This document shows positions 1 through 8,881 of a stretch of DNA of 64,000 bases, in pieces; the first letter of the stretch is position 1; every line of letters begins with the position of its first letter. The position numbers were made by a program, and so were the translations under genes. Source of the stretch: an uncultured Desulfuromonas sp. (GTDB lineage Bacteria; Desulfobacterota; Desulfuromonadia; Desulfuromonadales; Desulfuromonadaceae); the NCBI RefSeq assembly GCF_963678835.1, contig NZ_OY787469.1, forward strand, positions 2,976,001-3,040,000. The letters are read 5' to 3'. Under the pieces are notes generated by a model. It was not told where the DNA came from. It was given only the letters and a program-made list of their open reading frames with translations, and did no database searches.

Positions 1-1496
1 CCGTCATCATCCAGGGTGATTCCCAGATTAAGTGTAGCCAGAAATTGCTGAAATGATTGCATGGAACGAATATCGGGAGATTCATGAATCCGAAACATGC
101 CCGTCTCGCGCCGTGAGAGGATAAATTCGGCCACAGCTTCATTGGCACACAACATGAACTCTTCAATCAAACGATGAGAATCCAGGCGACTGCGACGCCC
201 GATACGCACAATACGCCCAGCCTCATCAAAAAGGACATTCGCTTCCGGCAGATCAAAATCAATGGCACCACGATGCAAGCGGCGATGGCGTAACGCCTGT
301 GCCAGATGCTGCATTTGGTGCAACATCTCCGTCAAAGAAGCGTTCACCGGTATTACAGGGTCATTGCCGTCAAGAACCTGCTGAACCTGTTCATAAACAA
401 GACGTTGCTGACTGCGGATCGTCGCTCGATACGCCTGAAAATCCAGGCGGCGGCCCAGATCATCAAAGGTTATTTCCGCAACAACAACCAGACGATCTTT
501 TTCAGGTTGCAACGAACAGATACCGTTGCTGAGCGCCTGCGGCAACATAGGCAGACAGCGGCTAGGGAAGTACACACTGGTTCCCCGCTCGCGCGCTTCA
601 CGATCCAGGGCAGACCCCTCAGCGACATAATAGTCGACATCGGCGATGGCGACATGGAGCTTCCAATGACCATCTTTTGCGTGTGACAGACATACCGCAT
701 CATCAAAATCACGTGCATCGGCACCATCAATTGTGACAAATGGCAGCGCACGCAAATCGGGTCGCTCAGCAACAACCTTTGCCTGCACTTCCGTGGCAAC
801 CTCAGCTGCAGCCTGCTCGACTGCCGCTGAAAAACGGCTGGGGATCCCCAGCCGGTGAACCGTACTGAGGATATCAACCTCCGGGCTCCCTACAGCCCCG
901 AGAACGTCAACGATATGACCAAGTCCGTTCTCATGCATGGCCGGATAACGGTCGATGCGCAGGACAACAACCTGCCCCACAAGCAAAGACACATCTCGGC
1001 TGCGATCATCAACATCGAAGGTCAACCCACCCTGTTCGCTACGAAAAACCACGTCCCCCTGGCGGGATTTTTTTTCGCACACCCCCAACAGTGTCTCACG
1101 TGACCGCTTGACGACTTCAACAATCCACCCTTCAGGTCGCCGACCACGTGAGTCCGGCAGCTCCAAAGCCATCACTTCATCACCATCCATGGCACCGCCA
1201 AGACGAAACGAAGCAACATAAAGTTCATGGCCATCATCGAAATCGGTCAACACGCCATGGCCGGACGATTGATGTTTCAGGCTGGCACGAACCAGTTTCA
1301 ATGGTCTGTTCACCCGATAGCGGCCACGCCGCATATGCTTAATCAGACCAGCGACAACCAGCGAATCGAGAAACTGCACTAATTTACGACGCAGCGACCG
1401 CGACAGATTCAGCTCACCAAGCAACTCATTAATGCTGAACGGTTGACGTTCAAAGCGCTGCAACTGGCGTATAATTTCTGCAATTGAAAATGGCAT
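1..1496 (-). CDS. rnr: Ribonuclease R (RNB-family 3'-5' exoribonuclease), 3' end outside window
   Basis: Open without a stop from the ATG at 1496 to the window edge (about 498 residues visible). Residues 1-75 look like the N-terminal winged-helix domain of RNase R (MPFSIAEIIRQLQRF). Cold-shock type OB folds follow, then the RNB catalytic domain from about residue 250 with DGADARDFDDAV, whose aspartates coordinate the catalytic metal, and LPQALSNGICSL. RNase R degrades structured RNA processively and takes part in mRNA and tmRNA-linked decay in the cytoplasm. It lies 30 nt downstream of the DUF1015 gene on the same strand, so the two are probably co-transcribed. The C-terminal S1 domain cannot be checked because it is off the window. 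No strong Shine-Dalgarno is visible, consistent with read-through from the upstream gene. Confidence 0.9.
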   Translation of the reverse strand, partial: MPFSIAEIIRQLQRFERQPFSINELLGELNLSRSLRRKLVQFLDSLVVAGLIKHMRRGRYRVNRPLKLVRASLKHQSSGHGVLTDFDDGHELYVASFRLGGAMDGDEVMALELPDSRGRRPEGWIVEVVKRSRETLLGVCEKKSRQGDVVFRSEQGGLTFDVDDRSRDVSLLVGQVVVLRIDRYPAMHENGLGHIVDVLGAVGSPEVDILSTVHRLGIPSRFSAAVEQAAAEVATEVQAKVVAERPDLRALPFVTIDGADARDFDDAVCLSHAKDGHWKLHVAIADVDYYVAEGSALDREARERGTSVYFPSRCLPMLPQALSNGICSLQPEKDRLVVVAEITFDDLGRRLDFQAYRATIRSQQRLVYEQVQQVLDGNDPVIPVNASLTEMLHQMQHLAQALRHRRLHRGAIDFDLPEANVLFDEAGRIVRIGRRSRLDSHRLIEEFMLCANEAVAEFILSRRETGMFRIHESPDIRSMQSFQQFLATLNLGITLDDD

Positions 1497-1526
1497 AAAA
1501 AAGACGGACAGCTATCCGACTCCCTG

Positions 1527-2846
1527 TTAGAGAAAATCGCCGATCTGCTCACCAGACACGACAGGATTGATCACCAGACCACTCAGGACACTAGGGAAAA
1601 AGCACGTTGAACACTCTGGAATCTTACCACCTGCATTGGCAATATCCCGAACCGTTGCCACACTCAGAGCTGGGAACAAAAGGGCACCGCGGGACACGCC
1701 CTGATCCACACACGTCAAAGCTTCAGCAACCTGATGGACAACTCCCCCGTCTCCTTCGTTGACCACGTCACACAGCAATTGCTCCAGAACAGCACGATAC
1801 AAAATTGCACCATGCGTTGCTGACGGAGCATGAGCCAGCAGATGACGATTGCATTGGCGCTGCTCCTCAATATTTTTCAACGTCAGGACATATCCTTTGC
1901 CGTCGCCGACATATAAAAGGACCTCCATGTCACGACCATCACCCGGCGTCGGCACCTGAGCCACTTTCTCCTGCCAGGCGGCTCCCTGCAAAGCAACGGC
2001 ATTAAACACTGTTGTCACCTGCGCCCAGAAAGGGTCATAGGTCGGCGCTGAAATCAAACGATGCTGAGCAACGGTCTGACAACTGGGATCTTCCATATTG
2101 GAAAAATACATGGAGACATAGTTAAAGGTTTCTTTACCGCTAAATTCCCCTTGTTTTTCGCGCTGTTCGTCACGATAGTTTAAAGCGGTTTCATAACGGT
2201 GATGACCATCCGCAATCAACAGAGGCTTGGCAGCCAACACTTCACTGATGGTCGTCATCAAACGACGATCATGGATCTTCCACAGTTTATGCTGGACACC
2301 GTGGTCATCGAGCACTTCCAGATCAGAAGTCTCCTTGCGGACACCACCAGTCATAGCCTCTACGACACAACAAGGGTCGGAATACAGAGAAAAGACCGGA
2401 CTGAAATTGGCCCGGCAATGGCGCAGCAACTGCAACCGATCGCGACACCAATCAAACCGGGTCTGTTCATGGGGCTTGACCATTCCCGAAGCAAATTCTT
2501 CAATACGGGCCAAAGCAATGAAACCTTTGCGAACAATGGCTTGCTCACCGATCTGATAGTGCTGATCGTAGAGATAGATTGCCGGCGCCTCATCGCGCAC
2601 CAGAATCTGTTCATCCCGCCACTGCTGAAACAACGCAGCAGAGCGTGTGTAGCGGTTATTTTTATCATCGTCACCATCATGAAAGGCGCCAAGAATGAGA
2701 CGGATAATATTGTAAGGGCTGCGATCAAATAGACGCTGTTGCAACGTGGAGTCAATCACGTCGTAGGGAGGTGAGACAACATGATCCAAGCTGTCCCCCC
2801 TGGAGGGATTAAAGCAGATACCCCGAAACGGAGCAATTTGAGCCAT
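1527..2846 (-). CDS. DUF1015 family protein
   Basis: A 439-residue protein of the DUF1015 family. It opens with MAQIAPFRGICFNP and VSPPYDVID and carries the family's LIADGHHRYETALNYRDE segment near the middle. The start at 2846 is chosen because a GAGG ribosome site lies about 8 nt upstream; a longer reading (to 2888) adds a non-conserved Cys/Phe-rich leader. The molecular function of the family is not established; members are often described as SerC-like or HTH-related without proof. It is the first gene of a minus-strand pair with rnr and diverges from the HD-domain gene at 3037. Confidence 0.85.
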   Translation of the reverse strand: MAQIAPFRGICFNPSRGDSLDHVVSPPYDVIDSTLQQRLFDRSPYNIIRLILGAFHDGDDDKNNRYTRSAALFQQWRDEQILVRDEAPAIYLYDQHYQIGEQAIVRKGFIALARIEEFASGMVKPHEQTRFDWCRDRLQLLRHCRANFSPVFSLYSDPCCVVEAMTGGVRKETSDLEVLDDHGVQHKLWKIHDRRLMTTISEVLAAKPLLIADGHHRYETALNYRDEQREKQGEFSGKETFNYVSMYFSNMEDPSCQTVAQHRLISAPTYDPFWAQVTTVFNAVALQGAAWQEKVAQVPTPGDGRDMEVLLYVGDGKGYVLTLKNIEEQRQCNRHLLAHAPSATHGAILYRAVLEQLLCDVVNEGDGGVVHQVAEALTCVDQGVSRGALLFPALSVATVRDIANAGGKIPECSTCFFPSVLSGLVINPVVSGEQIGDFL

Positions 2847-3036
2847 AAAAAACCTCGCAAACATGCAGCAAAGAAAGGCTTTCGTCACTGCAATATCTCT
2901 CGCAAAAAAGCAAAACTTCCTGTAAAATCAGTCATTCTTGCTTTGCCCACATATAATCAGAGCTGGAGTCCGGTTGCAAGCAAAAAGCCGCCCTCGCCGT
3001 TTTCACATGCAAGGCCAGCAGGAGAACAAAAAATCC

Positions 3037-3591
3037 ATGACCGATCCCATTGAGATCATTACAGCGTACTACCCATCACACACCAAGGCACATCACATCT
3101 TGTTGCGCCACAGTCAACAGGTCGCCGAAAAAGCCGTTTCCATTGCCCACAACCTTTGCCGGCAAGGCGAAGCTGTTGATGTGGAGTTTATTCGTCAAGC
3201 GGCACTGCTCCACGATATTGGCATTTTTCGCGTGCATGCACCAGCCTTGGGCTGCTATGGTCAACTCCCTTATCTCCACCATGGCGTCGAAGGGGCCAAA
3301 ATCCTCCGGGCAGAAGGACTTCCACGCCACGCCGAGGTGAGCGAACGTCATACCGGCGTCGGTTTGACTGCCGCAGAAATCAAACAAAATAAACTGGGTC
3401 TTCCAATTCGCGACATGATTCCAGTCACCGTTGAAGAACAGATCATCGCTTATGCCGACCTGTTCTTTTCCAAAAATCCCCAACGCCTTGACCAACAACG
3501 CAGTGCCGAAAAAGTGCGAAAATCGCTATGCACGTTTGGCAAAGAAAAAGGTCTGATTTTTGACCATTGGCAACAACGATTTCACTCATGA
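3037..3591 (+). CDS. HD-domain phosphohydrolase family protein
   Basis: A 184-residue cytoplasmic protein with one HD domain: LLRHSQQVAEKAV supplies the first metal-ligand histidine and LLHDIGIF the HD pair (about residues 25-60), with further histidines in HHGVEGAKI and ERHTGVGL. HD proteins of this size usually hydrolyse phosphate esters of nucleotides or similar small molecules; the substrate here cannot be read from sequence. AGGAG sits about 13 nt before the ATG at 3037. Its stop codon overlaps the ATG of a micro-ORF (ATGA, 3588-3591), tying it to the ftsE operon by translation. Confidence 0.85.
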   Translation: MTDPIEIITAYYPSHTKAHHILLRHSQQVAEKAVSIAHNLCRQGEAVDVEFIRQAALLHDIGIFRVHAPALGCYGQLPYLHHGVEGAKILRAEGLPRHAEVSERHTGVGLTAAEIKQNKLGLPIRDMIPVTVEEQIIAYADLFFSKNPQRLDQQRSAEKVRKSLCTFGKEKGLIFDHWQQRFHS

Positions 3592-3677
3592 AAGATCAAG
3601 ACTTCACCTCACAAGTTAAACGTGATAAATATTTGAGCGCATTCAGTTTTGACTCGCGTGGAGAAAGCTCACCATGA
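3588..3677 (+). CDS. Candidate 29-codon micro-ORF coupling the HD gene to ftsE
   Basis: ATG at 3588 opens a 29-residue reading frame (MKDQDFTSQVKRDKYLSA, then [11 protein letters not shown]) that ends with TGA at 3675-3677. Its start overlaps the HD gene stop as ATGA, and its own stop overlaps the ftsE start as ATGA. It exactly fills the gap and would hand ribosomes from the HD gene to ftsE. The peptide is hydrophilic with no membrane segment and no family I recognise. An ORF joined at both ends by four-base overlaps is unlikely but not impossible by chance. A GGAGAAAGC sequence inside it can serve as the ftsE ribosome site, which is an alternative reason for the sequence. Confidence 0.4.
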   Translation: MKDQDFTSQVKRDKYLSAFSFDSRGESSP

Positions 3678-4375
3678 TCCAGCTTTTTAATATCGGCAAA
3701 ATTTACCAGAACGGTGCACCGGCGCTTCACGACATCAGTCTGAAAATTCCGGATGGGGATTTTGTCTATATCACAGGCTCTTCCGGTGCCGGCAAATCAA
3801 CCCTGCTCAGGCTCTTGTATTGTGCTGAGAAGCCCTCGCGCGGTCAGATTCTCATGGGCGAGCGCAACACCACCCGTCTGCACGGACGCAACGTCTCATA
3901 TTTGCGCCGCGATATCGGCTTCGTCTTTCAGGACTTTAAACTGCTCAACAGCCGCACCGTTTTTGAAAATGTCGCCCTGCCCCTGCAGGTGCAGGGATTG
4001 TCGCGCCACGAGATCAGCACCCGGGTGTATCAGATGCTGCAATATGTCGGCCTGGAATACAAACTCCAGCGCAAACCACTGGAACTCTCCGGCGGTGAGC
4101 AACAGCGTGTTGCCATTGCCAGGGCCATGATTGTCAACCCCCGGCTTCTGCTGGCGGATGAACCTACGGGCAACCTGGACCATGAACTTGCCGTAGAGAT
4201 CATGGAGATGTTCACTCGGATCAACGAAACCGGGACAACCGTTCTGATCGCCACTCACGACAAGGAGATGCTGGAGCTGTTTCCCCATCGCACTGTCGTG
4301 CTCCATGCCGGCAACGTTGTTTCCGATGTCACACCGGACGGTGTTGCAACTGCGATGACGCCGGAGGAAAAATGA
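3674..4375 (+). CDS. ftsE: Cell division ATP-binding protein FtsE
   Basis: A 233-residue ABC ATPase of the FtsE/LolD type. Walker A is [11 protein letters not shown] (about residues 36-46), the Q-loop is VFQDFKLL, the signature is [14 protein letters not shown], Walker B is [11 protein letters not shown] and the switch histidine is in IATHDKE. FtsE pairs with FtsX at the divisome and transmits ATP hydrolysis through the membrane to control periplasmic cell-wall hydrolases. The neighbours ftsX and an envC-like gene confirm the identity. GTGGAGA precedes the ATG at 3674. The C-terminal tail after residue 220 is short and not conserved. Confidence 0.95.
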   Translation: MIQLFNIGKIYQNGAPALHDISLKIPDGDFVYITGSSGAGKSTLLRLLYCAEKPSRGQILMGERNTTRLHGRNVSYLRRDIGFVFQDFKLLNSRTVFENVALPLQVQGLSRHEISTRVYQMLQYVGLEYKLQRKPLELSGGEQQRVAIARAMIVNPRLLLADEPTGNLDHELAVEIMEMFTRINETGTTVLIATHDKEMLELFPHRTVVLHAGNVVSDVTPDGVATAMTPEEK

Positions 4376-4376
4376 T

Positions 4377-5270
4377 ATGGAACGGCTAAGATATTTTATT
4401 CAGCGAACCATCTTCAGCATGAAGCAAAGTCCCCTGCTGTGCAGCGCAACGATCGGCACGGTAGCCATTGCTCTAATGTTACTGTCGTTCTTCACCCTGA
4501 TTGTTCTCAATGTGCAAAACCTGACCAAGCAATGGAGCCGCGATATTCAGGTGGTGGTCTATCTTGATCAGGTGCCCAGCCAAAGTGCTTTGGAACAGTG
4601 GCTCGAAGAGATTCAAACCTATCCGGAAGTAGAATCCGTTACCTACGTTTCCCAGCACGAAGCGTTCGAACGGTTTCGGGTCCGTTTAGGACAAAACAAG
4701 GATCTGCTCGAAGGGCTGATGCCGGAAATCTTGCCTGCGGCCCTGGAAGTCAGTTTAAAAGAGAGTGCCCGCTCACGCGAAGGAACGGAAAGCCTGATCT
4801 CCCTACTTAAAAGCAATAAAGAATTTCATAACTTCCGTTATGGTCAAGAATGGCTCGATCGCTACGATGCCTTTATTTTCCTACTGCAACTGACCGGCAG
4901 TATGGCCGGAGGGTTCCTGATTTTCGCCACCCTGTTTATCATCTCCAACACCATAAAGCTAACCATCTATGCCCGCCGTGACGAGTTGGAGATCATGGGG
5001 CTCATTGGAGCGACACCTTTTTTTATCAAAGCACCGTTTATGGCTGAAGGAGCGTTTCAAGGAACCATCGGTGCCATCCTCGCTCTAGGCGGCTGCCACA
5101 TGCTGTATTACTTTTTCCTGAAAAAAGGGCTGGCAGCCCTGCTCACCACAGCGGCCGCAGAAAACATCCATTTTCTGCCCGTCACGGTACAGGTTGGCGT
5201 GATTGTCATCGGGCTACTTTTGGGTTTTATCGGCAGCTTGCTGCCATTGCGCAAGTTTGTCCGGATTTAA
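4377..5270 (+). CDS. ftsX: Cell division protein FtsX
   Basis: A 297-residue membrane protein with the FtsX layout. A cytoplasmic N-terminus is followed by a first helix around residues 22-45. A periplasmic loop of about 125 residues (PEVESVTYVSQHEAFERF) is the part that contacts the murein hydrolase activator. Three more helices follow, roughly 175-197, 222-247 and 265-290. The start lies one base after the ftsE stop, so the two are translated together. FtsEX is an ABC-type mechanotransmitter rather than an ordinary transporter. The next gene encodes the expected EnvC-like partner. Confidence 0.93.
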   Translation: MERLRYFIQRTIFSMKQSPLLCSATIGTVAIALMLLSFFTLIVLNVQNLTKQWSRDIQVVVYLDQVPSQSALEQWLEEIQTYPEVESVTYVSQHEAFERFRVRLGQNKDLLEGLMPEILPAALEVSLKESARSREGTESLISLLKSNKEFHNFRYGQEWLDRYDAFIFLLQLTGSMAGGFLIFATLFIISNTIKLTIYARRDELEIMGLIGATPFFIKAPFMAEGAFQGTIGAILALGGCHMLYYFFLKKGLAALLTTAAAENIHFLPVTVQVGVIVIGLLLGFIGSLLPLRKFVRI

Positions 5271-5280
5271 CGGCCTCGAT

Positions 5281-6468
5281 ATGACCTTTAAAGAGATCAT
5301 TACAGCGCAGTCTCTGTTCAAGCACTTCACCCTGTACATCGTGACCGGAGTGATACTGCTGAGCGGATTTTCTGCCCATGGCGATGAAATTGCCAAAAAA
5401 AAAGAGACCCTGCAACAGGTCAAACAGCAGATTTCTGAAACCGCCAGCGAAATCAAAGAGAAAAAGCACAAAGAGCGCACCCTGTTGCAGCAGCTTGACC
5501 AACTGGAACAACAGATGGCCAACAGTGACGCTGCGGTCAGATACGCCAGCCGAGCATTGGCGGAAGCCAAAGAAAAAATTGCCAGCCTTGAAGAGAAAAT
5601 CACCCGCTACGAATCGATTCTCAAACGTTCCCAGAAGGATGTTGAACAACGGCTGCGCACTCTATACACAAGTGGTGATATCACCTCGTTGCGGTTGATC
5701 TTTTCCACGGAGACCCCGCTGCAATTGGCCGAAAACCTCGATTTCCTCAGCCGCATTGCCGCTCACGATAAAAAGCTTCTGTCCAGTTATCGCCAGCAAA
5801 CACGCCAGTTGCAAAGAGCGCGTCTCAACCTGCATAATGAATTAACCCGCCAGGAACAGGCCCTGGCCGAGAAACAACAGCATAAACAAACCCTGGAAAA
5901 AAACAAAACCCGTAAAGCGCAACTGGTGACGCAGATCAAACGTGATCGACAGGCGTTAAAACACCGGCTGACGCAGCTGGAAGAACGATCGAAAAACCTG
6001 TCGGCGCTGGTCAGCAAGCTTAAACAAGACAAACAAAATGCGGCCTTTGTTCCAACGAATCAGCCGTTTATTTCTGCTAAGGGCAAAATCCCCTGGCCAT
6101 CATCCGGCGCCGTCCGCGAAGGGTTCGGCACCCACAAAGATCGCACTTTCGGCACCAAATACAAAAGTAACGGTCTGGAGATTGCCGCAGTTCCAGGCAC
6201 GCCGATTAAAGCAATCTGGCCGGGCAAAGTTGTTTTTTCATCCCCGTTTAAAGGCTACGGAAATCTGATTATCATTGATCACGGCAGCCAGTATTACAGC
6301 TTATATGCTCAAGTCATCAACCTGAAGCATGCCGTGGGGACCATCGTCAATGCCGGCGATGTCATTGCCACCTCGGGCTACGAACAACGCGACAGCTATC
6401 ATCTAGAAATTCGCCATCGCGGCACTCCGGTTGATCCCAAAGACTGGTTGAGACCGCGCAATGGATAA
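5281..6468 (+). CDS. envC: EnvC-like murein hydrolase activator (degenerate LytM domain)
   Basis: A 395-residue periplasmic protein. The signal or anchor segment is HFTLYIVTGVILLSGFSAHG. A long coiled coil of Gln/Lys/Glu heptads spans about residues 40-255, and a C-terminal LytM/M23 domain spans about 280-390. The zinc ligands of active M23 enzymes are missing: NGLEI replaces the HxxxD motif, and a single histidine (YHLEIR) stands where HxH is expected. This matches EnvC, which activates amidases instead of cutting murein itself. The ATG at 5281 is preferred to 5203 because it starts directly before the signal segment and 10 nt after the ftsX stop. The symbol is used by analogy with Enterobacteria. 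Confidence 0.88.
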   Translation: MTFKEIITAQSLFKHFTLYIVTGVILLSGFSAHGDEIAKKKETLQQVKQQISETASEIKEKKHKERTLLQQLDQLEQQMANSDAAVRYASRALAEAKEKIASLEEKITRYESILKRSQKDVEQRLRTLYTSGDITSLRLIFSTETPLQLAENLDFLSRIAAHDKKLLSSYRQQTRQLQRARLNLHNELTRQEQALAEKQQHKQTLEKNKTRKAQLVTQIKRDRQALKHRLTQLEERSKNLSALVSKLKQDKQNAAFVPTNQPFISAKGKIPWPSSGAVREGFGTHKDRTFGTKYKSNGLEIAAVPGTPIKAIWPGKVVFSSPFKGYGNLIIIDHGSQYYSLYAQVINLKHAVGTIVNAGDVIATSGYEQRDSYHLEIRHRGTPVDPKDWLRPRNG

Positions 6469-7807
6469 ATTATTTATGCAATTACCCTTAATCATATCGT
6501 TATATCTGTGCCTTTTTCTGACGGCTCCGGTCTGTGTCTCCGCTCAGGCCGCTCCCTCCGCTCCCGGCAATGAAACCACTGAGCAGCTCAGTGCGTATGA
6601 ACACCTCGACCAGTTCATTGATGTTCTGACCCTGATTCAAAAGAACTATGTCGAGCAGCCCGCCATGGATGAACTCATGTCAGGAGCGATCAAGGGAATG
6701 CTTAGTGAGCTGGACCCTCATTCTGCGTACATGCCGCCAAAAATGTTTGAGGAGATGCAGATTGAAACCATGGGCGAGTTCAACGGTCTCGGTGTTGAAA
6801 TCACCATCAAAGATCACCTGATCACGGTGATTTCCCCCATCGCCGACACACCGGCCGACCGTGCCGGAATTCGCGCCGGTGATATTATCATCGAAATCGA
6901 CGGCACCTTGACCAAAGACATGTCGATCATGGACGCCATCAACCAGATGCGCGGGCCGCGCGGCAGCGAAATCACCCTGGGGATCATGCGCCATGGCGAA
7001 ACAGCGCCACGAACCTTCACTCTGACGCGTGAAACCATCCGTGTTGACAGCATCCGTCAGCGCCTTTTTGAGCCCGCCATCGGCTACGTCCGCGTCAGTC
7101 AGTTTCAACAACGAACAGCACGAGAATTTAAAGACGCCCTCAAAGCGTTACACGAAGAAGCCGACACTCCGCTACAGGGACTGCTTATCGACCTGCGCAA
7201 CAATCCCGGCGGCCTGCTCGACCAAGCTGTGCAGGTGTGTGATCTGTTTTTAAGCTCAGGAAAAATTGTTTCCACCGAAGGGCGGCGTAAAACCGACAAT
7301 TTCACCTACAATGCGACAGCAGCCGATACCCAGCCCGGCTACCCGATTGTCGTGCTCATCAATGAAGGCAGTGCCAGTGCTTCGGAAATCGTTGCCGGTG
7401 CCCTGCAGGACCACAAACGCGCCGTCATCCTCGGCACCGGCAGCTTCGGTAAGGGATCAGTGCAAAGCATTATCCCTCTCACCGATCACTCCGGACTCCG
7501 TTTGACCACAGCGTACTATTACACGCCCAATGGCACCTCGATACAGGCACGGGGAATTGTCCCGGATGTGAGCGTTGAGCAGGCGGTGTGGAAAAAGACC
7601 ACCCCCCATGAACTCACCAAGGAAAAAGACCTTAACAACCATCTGGAACCGCCAAGTCCGCAAAGTCCCCCCAAACAGGACATGGCTGGTGAAGATAAAA
7701 TAGAATCGGACTTCCAACTGCTCAGAGCGTTGGATTTGCTGCGTGGCTGGCAACAAATGAAACACTTGCAACCCTGTCCGGTTGACGGGGGGCACGCCGC
7801 CTCATGA
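6461..7807 (+). CDS. C-terminal processing peptidase (S41 family)
   Basis: A 448-residue exported serine protease. The signal peptide is PLIISLYLCLFLTAPVCVSAQA. A PDZ domain lies around residues 100-185 (FNGLGVEITIKDHLITVI). The S41 catalytic core has Ser in NEGSASASEIVAGAL and the general-base Lys in GTGSFGKGSVQSI. Family members cleave C-terminal tails of periplasmic proteins and often control murein hydrolases, which fits a place directly after envC. Its ATG overlaps the end of envC by 8 nt and its stop overlaps the next gene by 4 nt (ATGA), so the block is one operon. The Pro/Lys-rich tail after residue 385 is not part of the core fold. Confidence 0.93.
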   Translation: MDKLFMQLPLIISLYLCLFLTAPVCVSAQAAPSAPGNETTEQLSAYEHLDQFIDVLTLIQKNYVEQPAMDELMSGAIKGMLSELDPHSAYMPPKMFEEMQIETMGEFNGLGVEITIKDHLITVISPIADTPADRAGIRAGDIIIEIDGTLTKDMSIMDAINQMRGPRGSEITLGIMRHGETAPRTFTLTRETIRVDSIRQRLFEPAIGYVRVSQFQQRTAREFKDALKALHEEADTPLQGLLIDLRNNPGGLLDQAVQVCDLFLSSGKIVSTEGRRKTDNFTYNATAADTQPGYPIVVLINEGSASASEIVAGALQDHKRAVILGTGSFGKGSVQSIIPLTDHSGLRLTTAYYYTPNGTSIQARGIVPDVSVEQAVWKKTTPHELTKEKDLNNHLEPPSPQSPPKQDMAGEDKIESDFQLLRALDLLRGWQQMKHLQPCPVDGGHAAS

Positions 7808-8784
7808 CCCAGAAGAAGGCTAAAAAAACGTCGACAAAAAAGAAAACAGCTGCCAAAAAAAGCCGAAACAATCGCCTGTCCTGGCTCAGCCACCCATTGA
7901 CGGCGCTGATATTTCTGCTGATGCTGTTAATTGTCGGCGGCTATATCATCACCCGCTGGTCGCTCCCCGATCCAAAGCCGACGCAGCCGCCGGTCATCAC
8001 CTATCCAATGGAAGAATATCCTGCGGAAGTGGCCAAACCGCAGCCGCCACAGATCACCCCTTCGGATCATATCCCCAAAGTGGCAATCATCATGGATGAT
8101 ATCGGCATCAACCGCAAAGCCGCACTTCACGCTCTGCAATTGCGGATGCCGCTGGCCCTGGCCATCATTCCCGGCGAAGCCCATTCGACGGAGATTATGA
8201 AACTGGCCCACCAGCAACACAGCGAAATTTTGATCCACATCCCCATGGAACCGATCAGTTACCCGAAAAACGACCCGGGACCATTGGGACTCTTTGTTCA
8301 TCAGTCCGACGCCCAGATTGAACGGCAGATTGACGACATCATTGCCGCCCTGCCCTATGCGATTGGCGGTAACAACCACATGGGTTCTAAGTTTACCCAA
8401 CATGCCGACAAATTGCGCCCGGTGCTGCTGGCCCTTAAACAAGCTGGGTTATTCTTTGTTGACAGTCTGACCAGCAAAGACTCTGTCGCTTATCAGCAAG
8501 CGCAACAACTCGGACTGAGCTGCGCTTTGCGCGATGTTTTTCTCGATAACGTACGTCAGGTCGAACCGATTCTTTCTCAACTCGATCGCTTGGTCACCCT
8601 GGCTCATCGTCACGGCAGTGCCATTGCCATCTGTCACCCGTACCCGCAAACAATTCAGGCGTTGCAGCAGTTTATTGCCGACCAACAACGCTTTGATGTT
8701 GAAATCGTGCCGATCAGCCAGCTTGTCGATCCGCCTGTGGCCAACACCGTCAAGAACTCTGACGGTCTGGAAGTTCATCGCTAA
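7804..8784 (+). CDS. Divergent polysaccharide deacetylase family protein (YibQ-like)
   Basis: A 326-residue protein. It has a very Lys-rich cytoplasmic N-terminus (residues 1-25), one membrane anchor (LTALIFLLMLLIVGGYII, about 30-50), a Pro-rich linker and a deacetylase-like domain from about residue 95 (VAIIMDDIGINRKAAL, LALAIIPGEAHS, EILIHIPMEP, GGNNHMGSKFT, FVDSLTS). The family is related to carbohydrate esterase family 4 and keeps Asp and His residues that could bind metal; a confirmed substrate is not known. In Enterobacteria yibQ also follows envC, so the order ftsEX-envC-ctp-yibQ suggests a role in septal murein remodelling. It is the last gene of the block. Confidence 0.88.
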   Translation: MTQKKAKKTSTKKKTAAKKSRNNRLSWLSHPLTALIFLLMLLIVGGYIITRWSLPDPKPTQPPVITYPMEEYPAEVAKPQPPQITPSDHIPKVAIIMDDIGINRKAALHALQLRMPLALAIIPGEAHSTEIMKLAHQQHSEILIHIPMEPISYPKNDPGPLGLFVHQSDAQIERQIDDIIAALPYAIGGNNHMGSKFTQHADKLRPVLLALKQAGLFFVDSLTSKDSVAYQQAQQLGLSCALRDVFLDNVRQVEPILSQLDRLVTLAHRHGSAIAICHPYPQTIQALQQFIADQQRFDVEIVPISQLVDPPVANTVKNSDGLEVHR

Positions 8785-8881
8785 ACGTGTTTTTAAAAAA
8801 CATGATTGCCCTAAAAACACAGAAAACCTTTAGCAAAAACGTCATTTTTCTTTTTTTGTGACCCGTTGAAAAGAGCACCCC

